This document shows, in pieces, positions 16,752-24,394 of a DNA stretch of 64,000 nt (position 1 is its first letter; every line of letters starts with the position of its first letter). The translations under genes were made by a program, and so were the position numbers. The notes beneath the pieces are model-generated. The model was not told where the DNA came from, ran no database searches, and saw only the letters and a program-made list of their open reading frames with translations. Source of the DNA: Azospirillum baldaniorum (GTDB taxonomy: Bacteria > Pseudomonadota > Alphaproteobacteria > Azospirillales > Azospirillaceae); assembly GCF_003119195.2 (NCBI RefSeq), contig NZ_CP022255.1, positions 682,001 to 746,000 on the forward strand. The letters run 5' to 3'.

Positions 16752-17258
16752 TCAGTCCAACTCCTCCACGGAGGTGATGAGGCGGTGGATGGTCGCCCCC
16801 TTGGGTTTGCCCGGCGCGTCCCCGTTCCGGCGCTGCACGGCGCGCGTCACCCAGCCGAGCCCGCCATGGACCAACGCGAGGCTGACCTCGTTCAGCAGGT
16901 CCAGGATGTCGTGCCCCTTGTCCACGATGATCGGCTGGATGCCGGCCTCCATCAGGCGTTTGGTCGCCGAAACCCCGATCGACGCCGCATAGACGGCGGC
17001 GCAGCCATCGAGGAAGGCGATCTTCACCGCCACCTTGTCCTCGGGAGGATGGGCCGGGTCCTCCTCGGGCTCCGGCAGGGCTTCCTCGCCGGGCCGGCGT
17101 TCGGCGTTGACGCCCTTCATGCGGGCCGGGACGAACTCTCCGATGCCGTGCAGCTCCGCCGAACCGGGCTGGATGTCGTAGACGACGAACCGCTCGCCGC
17201 CGCCGAAGTGCAGGTTGACTTGGGCCTGATCGTCCGATGCGAAGGCGACCCTGATCAT
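16752..17258 (-). CDS. vnfX: NifX/VnfX family FeV-co precursor-binding protein
   Basis: 168 residues from the ATG at 17258. The NifX fold is clear: IRVAFASDDQAQVNLHFGGG, then ERFVVYDI, then a core with KIAFLDGCAAVYAASIG, then RLMEAGIQPIIVDKGHDI. Residues about 55-75 are an acidic and Pro-rich insert. In Azotobacter, VnfX binds NifB-co and the VnfEN-bound precursor and exchanges them with the scaffold. It lies 17 bp downstream of vnfN, the classical E-N-X order. Confidence 0.88.
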   Translation of the reverse strand: MIRVAFASDDQAQVNLHFGGGERFVVYDIQPGSAELHGIGEFVPARMKGVNAERRPGEEALPEPEEDPAHPPEDKVAVKIAFLDGCAAVYAASIGVSATKRLMEAGIQPIIVDKGHDILDLLNEVSLALVHGGLGWVTRAVQRRNGDAPGKPKGATIHRLITSVEELD

Positions 17259-17275
17259 GGCTGGTCCCTGTCCTT

Positions 17276-18661
17276 TCACTGCGGGGTCTCGTGGTCGCGC
17301 GGCGTGCCCTGCCAGTAGATCGAGCGGTAGGGGGCGATCTCGCGGTAGACGGCGGCGAAGGTGTTGGCGAGGTCGAACAGCGTGTTCCGGCTGCCCCGGT
17401 AGCCGATCCACACCCGCGCATGGCCGCCGTGGGTGTCGTAGAGCGGGAAGCCCGCCCGCACCAGCGGCATGCCCAGCCGGGCCGCCGGCTCCGCCCCGTG
17501 GGAGTTGGCGATGAGGATGCCGGCCCCGCCCCTGAGGGCCAGATCCTCGCGCGCCAGCGTCTCCAGGTCCTCCAGATCGCCGACCACGACGCTGTCCAGC
17601 GGCAGCCCGTCCAACACCGGTGCCCGCGCCGTCGCCACCGCGGCCACCGTCTCCATCCCCATGCCGGACAGGAAAACCGACAGGGAGGCCAGCAGATCGG
17701 CATCCGCTGCCATCGCCACCCGACCGGCGCCGAGCTGGAACTGGCAATCCACCATGGCGTCGCGGAGCTGGTCGCGCCAGCGCTCGACGCGCGGCGGGAC
17801 GGGGCGGTCCGACAGCTGGCTCAGCGTGTGGGTGAAGGCGTCGCAGGCCTCAATTCCCATCAGCCCATCGAAGCGGTGGTCCGGCACTCCGGTGCGCGCC
17901 TTCAGCCGGTCGGCGGCGCGGCCGAGCGAGCGCCCGATGACCAGCGTGGCGGCGGACCGGCCCATCTGCGCGATGTCGGCGCGCGTCGTCCCGCCGTAGG
18001 TCAGGGTGGAATAGCCGTCCGCCGTCAGGTGGCCGTTCAGCGAATCGCCGATGTCGGGAAGCACGATGGGGTACAGGCCGAACGCCTCCACCCAGTCCTT
18101 CAGCACCTCGACGTCGCCCGGCGTCAGCATGGACGGGGCAAGGATGTTGACCTGCCGGCGGCGCTGCCCGGCCTCCCAGCCTTCGGGAACCAGCGCGTCG
18201 ACGATGGCCTCCACCGCCAGGGCGAAGCCGGTCTCCAGGCAGCCCAGCGTGTCGGTGGCGTTCACCGGCACCACGGCCATGCCGGCGTGCTGCGGGCAGG
18301 CGGCGCGGAACGCCTTGACGGTGCGTGGGACGTCCGCCCCCTGCATCTCCGACAGGCCGGTGGAGATCAGCCCCACCACGTCGGGCTGGTTGCGCTCCGC
18401 GATGGTGCGCAGCGCTTCCACCACGTTGCCGTCGGCGCCGATGACGGTGGTGGTCTGGTCCATCGCCGTCGTCTGGAGCGCGATCGGCTCCCGGAAATGG
18501 CGCATGAAGAACAGCTTGTTGAAGGAGGTGCAGCCGCGCGCCCCATGCTCCAGCGGCATGGTCCGGGCCAGCCCCAGGAAGGCCAGCGAGGCGCCGACCG
18601 GCTGGCTGACCTTCAGCGGGCTGACGCTCAGCGGCTTGGCGGGGGTGAGGATATCGGTCAT
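17276..18661 (-). CDS. vnfN: FeV-cofactor scaffold protein, NifN-type subunit
   Basis: 461 residues of the nitrogenase component 1 superfamily, NifN branch: VSQPVGASLAFLGLARTMPL, a single P-cluster-like Cys in EHGARGCTSFNKLFFMRHF, and LISTGLSEMQGADVPRTVKAF. It also shows the C-terminal fold (AGILIANSHGAEPAARLG). With VnfE it forms the scaffold on which NifB-co is matured to FeV-co. Assignment to the V system rather than to nifEN rests on the surrounding vnf genes and the VnfA-type sites upstream of vnfE. It lies 15 bp after vnfE. Confidence 0.9.
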   Translation of the reverse strand: MTDILTPAKPLSVSPLKVSQPVGASLAFLGLARTMPLEHGARGCTSFNKLFFMRHFREPIALQTTAMDQTTTVIGADGNVVEALRTIAERNQPDVVGLISTGLSEMQGADVPRTVKAFRAACPQHAGMAVVPVNATDTLGCLETGFALAVEAIVDALVPEGWEAGQRRRQVNILAPSMLTPGDVEVLKDWVEAFGLYPIVLPDIGDSLNGHLTADGYSTLTYGGTTRADIAQMGRSAATLVIGRSLGRAADRLKARTGVPDHRFDGLMGIEACDAFTHTLSQLSDRPVPPRVERWRDQLRDAMVDCQFQLGAGRVAMAADADLLASLSVFLSGMGMETVAAVATARAPVLDGLPLDSVVVGDLEDLETLAREDLALRGGAGILIANSHGAEPAARLGMPLVRAGFPLYDTHGGHARVWIGYRGSRNTLFDLANTFAAVYREIAPYRSIYWQGTPRDHETPQ

Positions 18662-18676
18662 GACGGTGCCTTTCCC

Positions 18677-20098
18677 TCAGGCGCGCAGGGCCTGCGGCGC
18701 CGGGACGGCGTCGGCCCAGGGGGCCGGACGGTTCACCTGCGCCCACACCGGATTCTCGACCGAGGTCACGAGCTGGCGCGCCAGCTCCACCATGCCGGCA
18801 TAGCCGGCGTAACCGATGTTGCGCACATGGTCGATGTCGAGGAAGGGGATGCGCGACTTCAGCGTCGGGTAGATGTAGCGGTCGCCGGCGATCAGGATGT
18901 CGGCCCGGCAGCGCTCGAAGGTCTTCAGCAGCTCGATCTGGTCGTTGTCGGCGATCATCAGGGCGTCCGGCCCCATCAGGGCGCGGATGCGGGCCTTGTC
19001 CTCCTCCGTCGATTTCTCGGTGCCGGTGGCGACCACCACCATGCCGAGATCCTGCATGGCCGAGACCACCGACCAACTCTTGTAGCCGCCGGTGAAGATC
19101 AGCACGCGCTTGCCGCGCAATCGCGCGCGCAGCGGGGCCAGCGCAACTTCCGCCGCCGCTTCCTCCCGCGCGATCAGCGCCTCCGTCCGCGCGGTCAGGT
19201 CCGAATCGTTGAGCAGCCGGGCGAAGCCGCGCAACGCCGCGGAGGTGTCCTCAATCCCGTAGAAGCTGCCTTCGAAGAAGGGAATGCGATACCTCTCGTG
19301 CAGCTTGCGTGCCACGCCCAGCATGGCCTTGGAGCAGACCACCATGCTGGCCTCCGCCCGGTGCATGGTCTGCACCTCGCGGAACCGGCTGTCGCCGGAC
19401 AGGGTGCAGAGGATGCGCAGCCCCAGCTCGTCGAACAGCGGGGCGACGTTCCAGAACTCGCCGCCGACGTTCCATTCGCCGATCAGGTTGACGTCGTGGA
19501 TGCGGAGGCCGGGGCGCTCGGCGGCGGCGGGCACCGGCTCCGGCTCCCGCGTGCCGATGATGCGCTCGACCACCACCTCCCCGGCGATGCGGTTGCCGAG
19601 ATTCTTGTTGCCGTAGAAGCCGGCGCAGTCCACCGGGATCACCGGGACGCCGAACCGCTCCTGCGCCGCCTTGGCCACCGCATCCAGGTCGTCGCCGGAC
19701 AGGGCCGGAACGCAGGTGGCGTAGAGGAGGACGGCGGCGGGGCTGTGCGTCTCCACCGTCTGGCGGATGGCCTGGAACAGCCGCCTCTCGCCGCGGCCCA
19801 TGATGACGTCGATGTCCGTCAGGTCGGTGGTCATGCCGATGCGGAACAGCGACACCCCGCTGGACCGCGTGCCGCGCCCATCCCACGAGCTTCCCGCGCA
19901 GCCGATGGGGCCATGCACGATGTGGGCGGCGTCGGCGATGGGCAGCAGCGCGTTGCGCGCCCCGTCGAAGGCGCAGCCGCCCTGGGTGGAGCCCGGCTGC
20001 GGCTTCGGGCAGCCCGCCTTCTTGCCCCCGGCTTTGTTGGCGTCGTTGTGGGCGCAGGCCGGCTCGTCGAGCAGCGCCTGGATGTCGTTCGGCTTCAT
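18677..20098 (-). CDS. vnfE: FeV-cofactor scaffold protein, NifE-type subunit
   Basis: 473 residues from the ATG at 20098. NifE-like features are the N-terminal CPKPQPGSTQGGCAFDGARN, GPIGCAGSSWDGRGTRSSG, LLYATCVPALSGDDLDAVAK, and a C-terminal segment DRYIYPTLKSRIPFLDIDH. Three cluster-type cysteines are kept. The stretch FTGGYKSWSVVSAMQDLG is the usual NifE domain III motif. It is driven from the sigma-54 promoter at 20135-20150, only about 40 bp upstream, and leads the vnfE-N-X-TIM barrel operon. Confidence 0.9.
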   Translation of the reverse strand: MKPNDIQALLDEPACAHNDANKAGGKKAGCPKPQPGSTQGGCAFDGARNALLPIADAAHIVHGPIGCAGSSWDGRGTRSSGVSLFRIGMTTDLTDIDVIMGRGERRLFQAIRQTVETHSPAAVLLYATCVPALSGDDLDAVAKAAQERFGVPVIPVDCAGFYGNKNLGNRIAGEVVVERIIGTREPEPVPAAAERPGLRIHDVNLIGEWNVGGEFWNVAPLFDELGLRILCTLSGDSRFREVQTMHRAEASMVVCSKAMLGVARKLHERYRIPFFEGSFYGIEDTSAALRGFARLLNDSDLTARTEALIAREEAAAEVALAPLRARLRGKRVLIFTGGYKSWSVVSAMQDLGMVVVATGTEKSTEEDKARIRALMGPDALMIADNDQIELLKTFERCRADILIAGDRYIYPTLKSRIPFLDIDHVRNIGYAGYAGMVELARQLVTSVENPVWAQVNRPAPWADAVPAPQALRA

Positions 20099-20134
20099 GG
20101 CGGGGACCTCCCTGTTAGCCTGGGACAGGGAGAG

Positions 20135-20150
20135 AGCAAGGGGCATGCCA
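20135..20150 (-). promoter_or_regulatory. Sigma-54 promoter of vnfENX
   Basis: Minus-strand TGGCATGCCCCTTGCT has -24 TGGCAT, a five-base spacer and -12 TTGCT. It lies 37 bp upstream of the vnfE start. Confidence 0.78.
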
Positions 20151-20219
20151 GCACCCGCTGTTTCCTGCGATCCCGCGCCCCCGCCGGGAAAGGCGGGCGG
20201 AAAGCGGCGCCGGTGTTTC

Positions 20220-20262
20220 GTACGGAAACGTCCCGCCGGAGGGGGTTCGTACCTTTCCGTAC
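20220..20262. promoter_or_regulatory. Paired VnfA-type activator sites between vnfE and the NafY-like gene
   Basis: GTAC-GGAAAC-GTCC at 20220-20233 and a perfect GTAC-CTTTCC-GTAC at 20249-20262. Their starts are 29 bp apart, the same phase as the pair at 11880-11922. They lie 70 bp from the vnfE -24 box and 45 bp from the -24 box of the divergent promoter. Confidence 0.82.
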
Positions 20263-20306
20263 GGCCCATGCCCCGGCCGTCCAGCCCGGTCCAGGCCTTC
20301 GGCGCA

Positions 20307-20322
20307 TGGCACGCCGCTTGCT
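20307..20322 (+). promoter_or_regulatory. Sigma-54 promoter of the NafY-like/Nif11/binding-protein operon
   Basis: Plus-strand TGGCACGCCGCTTGCT is an exact -24 TGGCAC and -12 TTGCT pair with a five-base spacer. It lies about 40 bp upstream of the ATG at 20363. Confidence 0.85.
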
Positions 20323-20362
20323 CTCCCATCACGCATCCCGATGAACACGACAGGAGGCGGCG

Positions 20363-20722
20363 ATGTCCGACCAGACCGTGATTCACCCACCCTCCGGCAC
20401 CGGCATCCTGATCGCCGTCGGCGGTGCCGAGGACGGTCTGATCGACCAGCATTTCGGTCAGGCCGAGGAGTTTCTCGTCTATGCGCTGGAGCCCGGCGGC
20501 GGGCGCCTGATCGAGCGGCGGTTCATCGCCGTCCATTCCCGTGGTGGCGAGGACCGCCGGGCCACCATCGTCCGCATGCTGGGGGACTGCCGGGCGCTGC
20601 TCGTCGCCAAGGTCGGCGAGGCCCCCCGCAAGCTGCTCGCCGACGCCGGCATCGAGGCCACAGACCGCTTCGCGGGCCGATCCGTGGAGGCCGCACTGGC
20701 CGAATTGGCGATGACCGCCTGA
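20363..20722 (+). CDS. Short NifX/NafY-family cofactor-binding protein
   Basis: 119 residues, a single NifB-C/NafY-like domain: GILIAVGGAEDGLIDQHFGQ at the N-terminus (the conserved QHFG of the family), AEEFLVYALEPGG, and a middle segment (GDCRALLVAKVGEAPRKLLA) equivalent to the variable metal-site region. Related proteins carry NifB-co or stabilise apo-nitrogenase. The start follows AGGAGG by 7 nt. It is the first gene of a plus-strand operon divergent from vnfE, so a VnfY-like role is likely, but orthology cannot be proven here. Confidence 0.8.
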   Translation: MSDQTVIHPPSGTGILIAVGGAEDGLIDQHFGQAEEFLVYALEPGGGRLIERRFIAVHSRGGEDRRATIVRMLGDCRALLVAKVGEAPRKLLADAGIEATDRFAGRSVEAALAELAMTA

Positions 20723-20747
20723 CCCCGCCTTCCCGAAGGAATCCCTC

Positions 20748-20942
20748 ATGTCCGTCGAATCCGCCATCGCCTACATCACGCGCATGCGTGAGGACGAGGC
20801 CTTCCGCCGCACCATCAACGACGGCGAGGACGAGGCCGCCAACTGGGCCTTCATCCGGGCCGCCGGCTTCGACTTCACGGTGCCGGAATTCAAGCAGGCC
20901 ACGGAGGCGATCTACCACGAGCACGGCATCACGCCGCTCTGA
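20748..20942 (+). CDS. Nif11-domain small protein
   Basis: 64 residues, entirely a Nif11 domain: MSVESAIAYITRMREDEAFR, then NDGEDEAANWAFIRAAGFDF, then TVPEFKQATEAIY. The family was named from an Azotobacter nif-region open frame and is also used as leader of ribosomal natural-product precursors. Here there is no Cys/Ser/Thr-rich core after the domain and no modification enzyme nearby, so it is more likely the nitrogen-fixation type. Function is unknown. Confidence 0.85.
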   Translation: MSVESAIAYITRMREDEAFRRTINDGEDEAANWAFIRAAGFDFTVPEFKQATEAIYHEHGITPL

Positions 20943-21023
20943 CGCCTTCGGAAGAGCCCGTCTCGCTCTCCGTCCGATCCGCCGTTTCCAAACGCACCCC
21001 AAACGCTTAAGGATGAGCCGTCC

Positions 21024-21917
21024 ATGATCTCCATCCTCTTCAAACGCCTTGCCCTCACCGTCGCCCTGCTGGCTGGCGCCGCCCAAGCCGAAACATTGGC
21101 CGAAACGCCAGCCGGGCGTCCGGGCAAGCTGATCGTCGGCTTGCTGCCGGGCGAGTCCGCGCCGACGGTGATGCGGCTGAACGAGCCGCTGCGCGCCTAT
21201 CTCGAAAAGAAGCTCGGCCTGCCGGTCGAACTCCAGGTCGGGGCCAACTACGCGGCGACCGGTGAGGCGTTGCGGTTCGGGCGGCTCGACGTCGCCTATC
21301 TGGGACCGGTCACCTACATCCTGCAGGGCCGCCGCGCCGCGCTGGAGCCCTTCGCCCGCCCGTCGCACGACGTTGTCGGCCCGACCTTCCAAGCGGTGGT
21401 GATCGTGCCCGCCGCCAGCCCCGCGACGACGCTGGCCGATCTGCGCGGCAAGGAGGTGGCCTTCGGCGATCCGGCCTCGACCTCCGGCACCTGGGTGCCG
21501 CGCTACATGTTCGCCGCCGCCGGTCTGGTGTCGGAACGCGACTACACGCTGCGCGTCCTCGGTGCGCACGATGCGGTGGCTCTGGCCGTGCAGAACGGCA
21601 AGGCCGCCGCCGGCGGCCTGTCCATGCCCATCTACAAGCGCCTGCTGAAGGAAGGGAAGATCGACCCGGCCAAGGTGCGGCTGCTGGCCGAATCGCCGGC
21701 CATCCCGGAGTACATGTGGACCTTCCGCGATGGGCTGGACCCCGCCTTCAAGGAGGAGGTGCGCAAGGCCTTCACCAGCGTGGACGATGCCGCCGCCCTG
21801 GGGGTGTTCCGGGCGAACGCCTTCATCCCCGCCGTGGACGCCGACGTGGACCGTGTGCGCATCTGGGTCGAGGCGATCACCCGGGACCGTCCGCAGGCCG
21901 CCTCCATCGTCAAGTGA
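21024..21917 (+). CDS. PhnD-like periplasmic binding protein, candidate vanadate-binding protein
   Basis: 297 residues with a Sec signal peptide (residues 1-22, cleavage after AAQA). The body is that of phosphonate/phosphite/phosphate-type binding proteins: KLIVGLLPGESAPTVMRLNE, RLDVAYLGPVTYIL, KEVAFGDPASTSGTWVPRYM with the Ser/Thr-rich oxyanion loop, and LRVLGAHDAVALAVQNGKA. It is the third gene of the VnfA-type operon from the promoter at 20307. No permease or ATPase is adjacent. The PhnE- and PhnC-like genes at 5167-6843 are the obvious partners. Vanadate is the proposed substrate because all parts share vnf control; phosphonate or phosphite remain alternatives. Confidence 0.82.
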   Translation: MISILFKRLALTVALLAGAAQAETLAETPAGRPGKLIVGLLPGESAPTVMRLNEPLRAYLEKKLGLPVELQVGANYAATGEALRFGRLDVAYLGPVTYILQGRRAALEPFARPSHDVVGPTFQAVVIVPAASPATTLADLRGKEVAFGDPASTSGTWVPRYMFAAAGLVSERDYTLRVLGAHDAVALAVQNGKAAAGGLSMPIYKRLLKEGKIDPAKVRLLAESPAIPEYMWTFRDGLDPAFKEEVRKAFTSVDDAAALGVFRANAFIPAVDADVDRVRIWVEAITRDRPQAASIVK

Positions 21918-21931
21918 GGGTGGCGTGACGT

Positions 21932-22278
21932 GATGGAGACCGGTTCGTTCTCGGCCATCCGCGTCCGCGACCCCGGCTCCTGCCTGTCCGCCCGTCTGGC
22001 GGAACGGGGCGGTCATCGGCTTTGCCTGCGCGGTCCTGCACCCCGGCACGTGGTCGGTGGAGCCGGTCTGCTATCTGGAGGATCTGTTCGTCGATCCCGG
22101 CGCCCGTGGCGCCGGGGTTGGCGGAGCGCTGATCCGGGATCTCGCCGATCTTGGCCGAACCTGCGGGTGGAAGCGGCTCTACTGGCACACGCGCGCGGAC
22201 AACAAGGCGGCCCGCCGTCTCTACGATCATTTCACGGAGGCGGACGGCTTCGTCCGCTACACGCTCGTCCTGCGCTGA
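21932..22278 (+). pseudogene. Degraded GNAT acetyltransferase
   Basis: The second half encodes a clean GNAT core: IGFACAVLHPGTW, then EDLFVDPGARGAGVGGALIR (the acetyl-CoA-binding motif), then WHTRADNKAARRLYDHF. Only a short N-terminal piece (METGSFSAIRVRDPG) is present, in a different frame, and some 40 residues of the usual N-terminal half are missing. A frame change near 22010 is needed to join them. It is probably an inactive remnant; translation from an internal GTG at 22057 would give only 73 residues. Confidence 0.65.
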
Positions 22279-22314
22279 GGGTTGGCGGTGCCGGGATGGG
22301 GAAGCAGCCGGTGT

Positions 22315-22863
22315 TCAGAGCCGGCGGACATGACGTCCCACCTCAGCGTCCGGCGGCGGGCCGGGTTGGCGGGCCGGCGTCCCGAGATAGAGGAAGCCGA
22401 CCACCTGGTCCTCCGCGCCGAGGCCGAGCGCGTCGTGCAGGCCGCGATCGAACATCGGCCAGCCCGACCGCCAGATGCCGCCGTAGCCCAGCGCCTGGGC
22501 GGCCATCTGCATCGCCATGACGGCGCAACCGGCGGTCAGCCGCTGCTCGAACGGGCTGACGAGTTCGCTGGGCCGCGGGCGGGACACCACCACGATCACC
22601 ATCGGCGCGCGCAGCGGCATGCGCGGGGCGCGCTCCACGATCTCCGGCGGCTTGCCGGACGCGACGGCGGCCGCTTCCAGCAGGACGCCCAGCCGGACCA
22701 GCCCGTCGCCCTCGGCAATGATGAACTCGTAGGGGCGCAGCCGCTGGAAATCGGGCACGCGCAGCGCCGCACGCAGGATGAGGTCGAGATGCTCCCCCTC
22801 CGGGGCCGGGGCCTGGAGGGCCGGGCAGGAGCGGCGCTGAAGCAGCAGGGTCAGGGCGTCCAT
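22315..22863 (-). CDS. Nitroreductase-family flavoprotein, last gene of the five-gene module
   Basis: 182 residues resembling the small YdjA-type nitroreductases: LLQRRSCPALQAPAPEGEHL, then LRPYEFIIAEGDG, a middle segment with AVMAMQMAAQALGYGGIWRSG, and a C-terminal GFLYLGTPAR. These enzymes bind FMN at a dimer interface and reduce substrates with NAD(P)H. The usual second Arg of the FMN site is kept in the RRS motif. The start overlaps the ABC ATPase stop by 13 bp, so it is co-translated with the module. The substrate is unknown. Confidence 0.85.
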   Translation of the reverse strand: MDALTLLLQRRSCPALQAPAPEGEHLDLILRAALRVPDFQRLRPYEFIIAEGDGLVRLGVLLEAAAVASGKPPEIVERAPRMPLRAPMVIVVVSRPRPSELVSPFEQRLTAGCAVMAMQMAAQALGYGGIWRSGWPMFDRGLHDALGLGAEDQVVGFLYLGTPARQPGPPPDAEVGRHVRRL

Positions 22864-23693
22864 GGTGTCGTCTCGCGTTCCTTGTCGATGCCGAGAAGCG
22901 CCGGCCAGTCCGGCAGGTGGTCGATGCGCCGACCGGCGCGCAGGCGTTCCCGCAGGTCGAGCAAAGCGCGGTCGAGCCGCGCCAGAATCTCCAGGCTGGC
23001 GCGCTCGTCCGGACCGGTGGCGATCACCTCGGCGATACCGCCGTTGCGGATGACCAGCCGCCGTTGACCGAGCAGCGCCAGGATGGGATCGTGGGTGGAG
23101 ATCAGGACGATCTTCTCCTCCCCCACCAGCAGGTCGAGCGCGCGGCGGCGGTCGATGCCGGCGTTCTCGATCTCGTCGATCAGCACAACGGGCGAGGCGC
23201 TGAGCAGGGCGGTGTCGGCGATCATCAGCGCCCGGCTCTGCCCGCCGCTCAGCTCCGCCAGGGCGTCGTCGGGGCCGAAGGGTTCGCCCGACAGGTCGTT
23301 GGCGCCGGCGATCACCGCAGCGACAATGGAGGGCACCCGGCTTCCGGGATCGGGTACCCCGCGGCAGCGCGCGTGCATCGCCACGAACTCGCCCACCGTC
23401 AGATCGACGACGAAGGTCATGGTCTGGGAGAGCTGCGCCACCGGCTTGCGGTGGGCGGCGAAGCGCAGCGCCGTCTCCGGCTCCGCGCCGTCGATCAGGA
23501 TGCGCCGCCCGCTTGGCGTGTCGCCCTGGGCAAGGCATTCGATGTCGGCCAGCAGGCGGCTCTTGCCCGATCCGGTGGGGCCGACGATGCAGGCCACGTC
23601 CCCGGCGCGCAGGGTGACCTCGCCCACCTCCGGGCGCCCGGCCTTGTCCCGCCCGCCGAGAATGGTCAGCGACCGCAGGGGGGCGCCGGTCAT
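22851..23693 (-). CDS. Soluble ABC-type ATPase of the five-gene module
   Basis: 280 residues from the ATG at 23693. Walker A is GPTGSGKSRLLADIE, the signature is the variant AELSGGQSRALMIADTALL, Walker B is PVVLIDEIENAGIDRR and the switch is LISTHD. The Q-loop region is long and atypical (AAHRKPVAQLSQTMTFVVDL). Walker B ends in DEIEN rather than DEPT, seen in non-transport or atypical ABC ATPases. No permease is adjacent. The C-terminal 60 residues form a charged helical extension (LEILARLDRALLDLRERLRA). It overlaps the GTPase by 4 bp and the nitroreductase by 13 bp. A role as an energising or assembly ATPase is inferred. Confidence 0.8.
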   Translation of the reverse strand: MTGAPLRSLTILGGRDKAGRPEVGEVTLRAGDVACIVGPTGSGKSRLLADIECLAQGDTPSGRRILIDGAEPETALRFAAHRKPVAQLSQTMTFVVDLTVGEFVAMHARCRGVPDPGSRVPSIVAAVIAGANDLSGEPFGPDDALAELSGGQSRALMIADTALLSASPVVLIDEIENAGIDRRRALDLLVGEEKIVLISTHDPILALLGQRRLVIRNGGIAEVIATGPDERASLEILARLDRALLDLRERLRAGRRIDHLPDWPALLGIDKERETTPWTP

Positions 23694-24394
23694 GGCGGGA
23701 CCTCCGGAGTCTCGAAGGCGATCTTGCGGACGTGCCCGCGCTGGTGATCGACGCCGATGCAGGTCTCCCCGACGCAGTAGGGGCAGACGGCGGACGGCAT
23801 GGGGAAGCGCAGGCGGCGGCCCTCCAGCGCGCCGGTGTCCCCGGCGTGGCGGATGCGGTTGGCGAACGCGACCGAGCCCTGGCCGGTGATGCCGTTGACG
23901 AACAGCACCGCGGCGCGCGGGTTGGCCAGCGCCACGTGATAGGCGAAGACCTCGCGCTCGGCCTGGGACACGATGTCCCCCTTGGTGATCAGCACGAGAT
24001 CGGCCAGGCGCAGCATCGGGCCGATCTTGCGCGGCGTTTGCACGCCCGACAGCACGTCCACCACGCAGACCGCCAACACCTCGCGGATGTGGGGGGAGCA
24101 GCGGTTGCACAGGCCGGCGCTCTCGCTGACCAGCGCGTCCAAGCCCTGCGATTGCCCCCAGGCGCGGGCGTCGTCGATGTTGCTGACGAAGAAATGGTCG
24201 GGACAGATGCCATGCGACAGCCCGACCGCCACCGGGATGCCGGCGCGCCGGTACAGCGCGTCGTCGGCGGTGTCGAGCGCGTCGAACTTGATGACGCCGG
24301 CGCGCAGGCCCCCCGCGATCAGGTGGCGGAGCGCGCGGACGATGACGGAGGTCTTGCCGACCGAGGGCGGCCCGGCGACGGTGATCAGGCGCAT
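23690..24394 (-). CDS. G3E/HypB/UreG-type P-loop GTPase with CxxC motifs
   Basis: 234 residues. The P-loop is VAGPPSVGKTSVIVRALRHL; a SIMIBI-type switch includes VIKFDALDTADDALYRRAG; the base-recognition segment is DLVLITKGDIV (TKGD in place of NKxD). Two Cys pairs stand out: AGLCNRCSPHI and a C-terminal VCPYCVGETCIG. HypB, UreG and CooC relatives are metallocentre-maturation NTPases, so a metallochaperone role is likely. It is clearly not HypB or UreG themselves, and no hydrogenase or urease genes are present. The start overlaps the upstream gene by 10 bp. Confidence 0.78.
   Translation of the reverse strand: MRLITVAGPPSVGKTSVIVRALRHLIAGGLRAGVIKFDALDTADDALYRRAGIPVAVGLSHGICPDHFFVSNIDDARAWGQSQGLDALVSESAGLCNRCSPHIREVLAVCVVDVLSGVQTPRKIGPMLRLADLVLITKGDIVSQAEREVFAYHVALANPRAAVLFVNGITGQGSVAFANRIRHAGDTGALEGRRLRFPMPSAVCPYCVGETCIGVDHQRGHVRKIAFETPEVPP

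Noticed and set aside
17291..20344. 1017-residue open frame on the plus strand opposite vnfN and vnfE
   Set aside because: It is a GC-driven antisense shadow: Arg/Gly/Ala/His-rich composition, no family match, and no ribosome site.
18677..20767. Long vnfE start at 20767
   Set aside because: It would cross the sigma-54 promoters, the activator sites and the divergent gene; the ATG at 20098 matches NifE length.
22057..22278. Intact 73-residue GNAT enzyme from a GTG start
   Set aside because: It lacks the N-terminal strands and helices of the GNAT fold, parts of which can be found in another frame, so a degraded gene is more likely.
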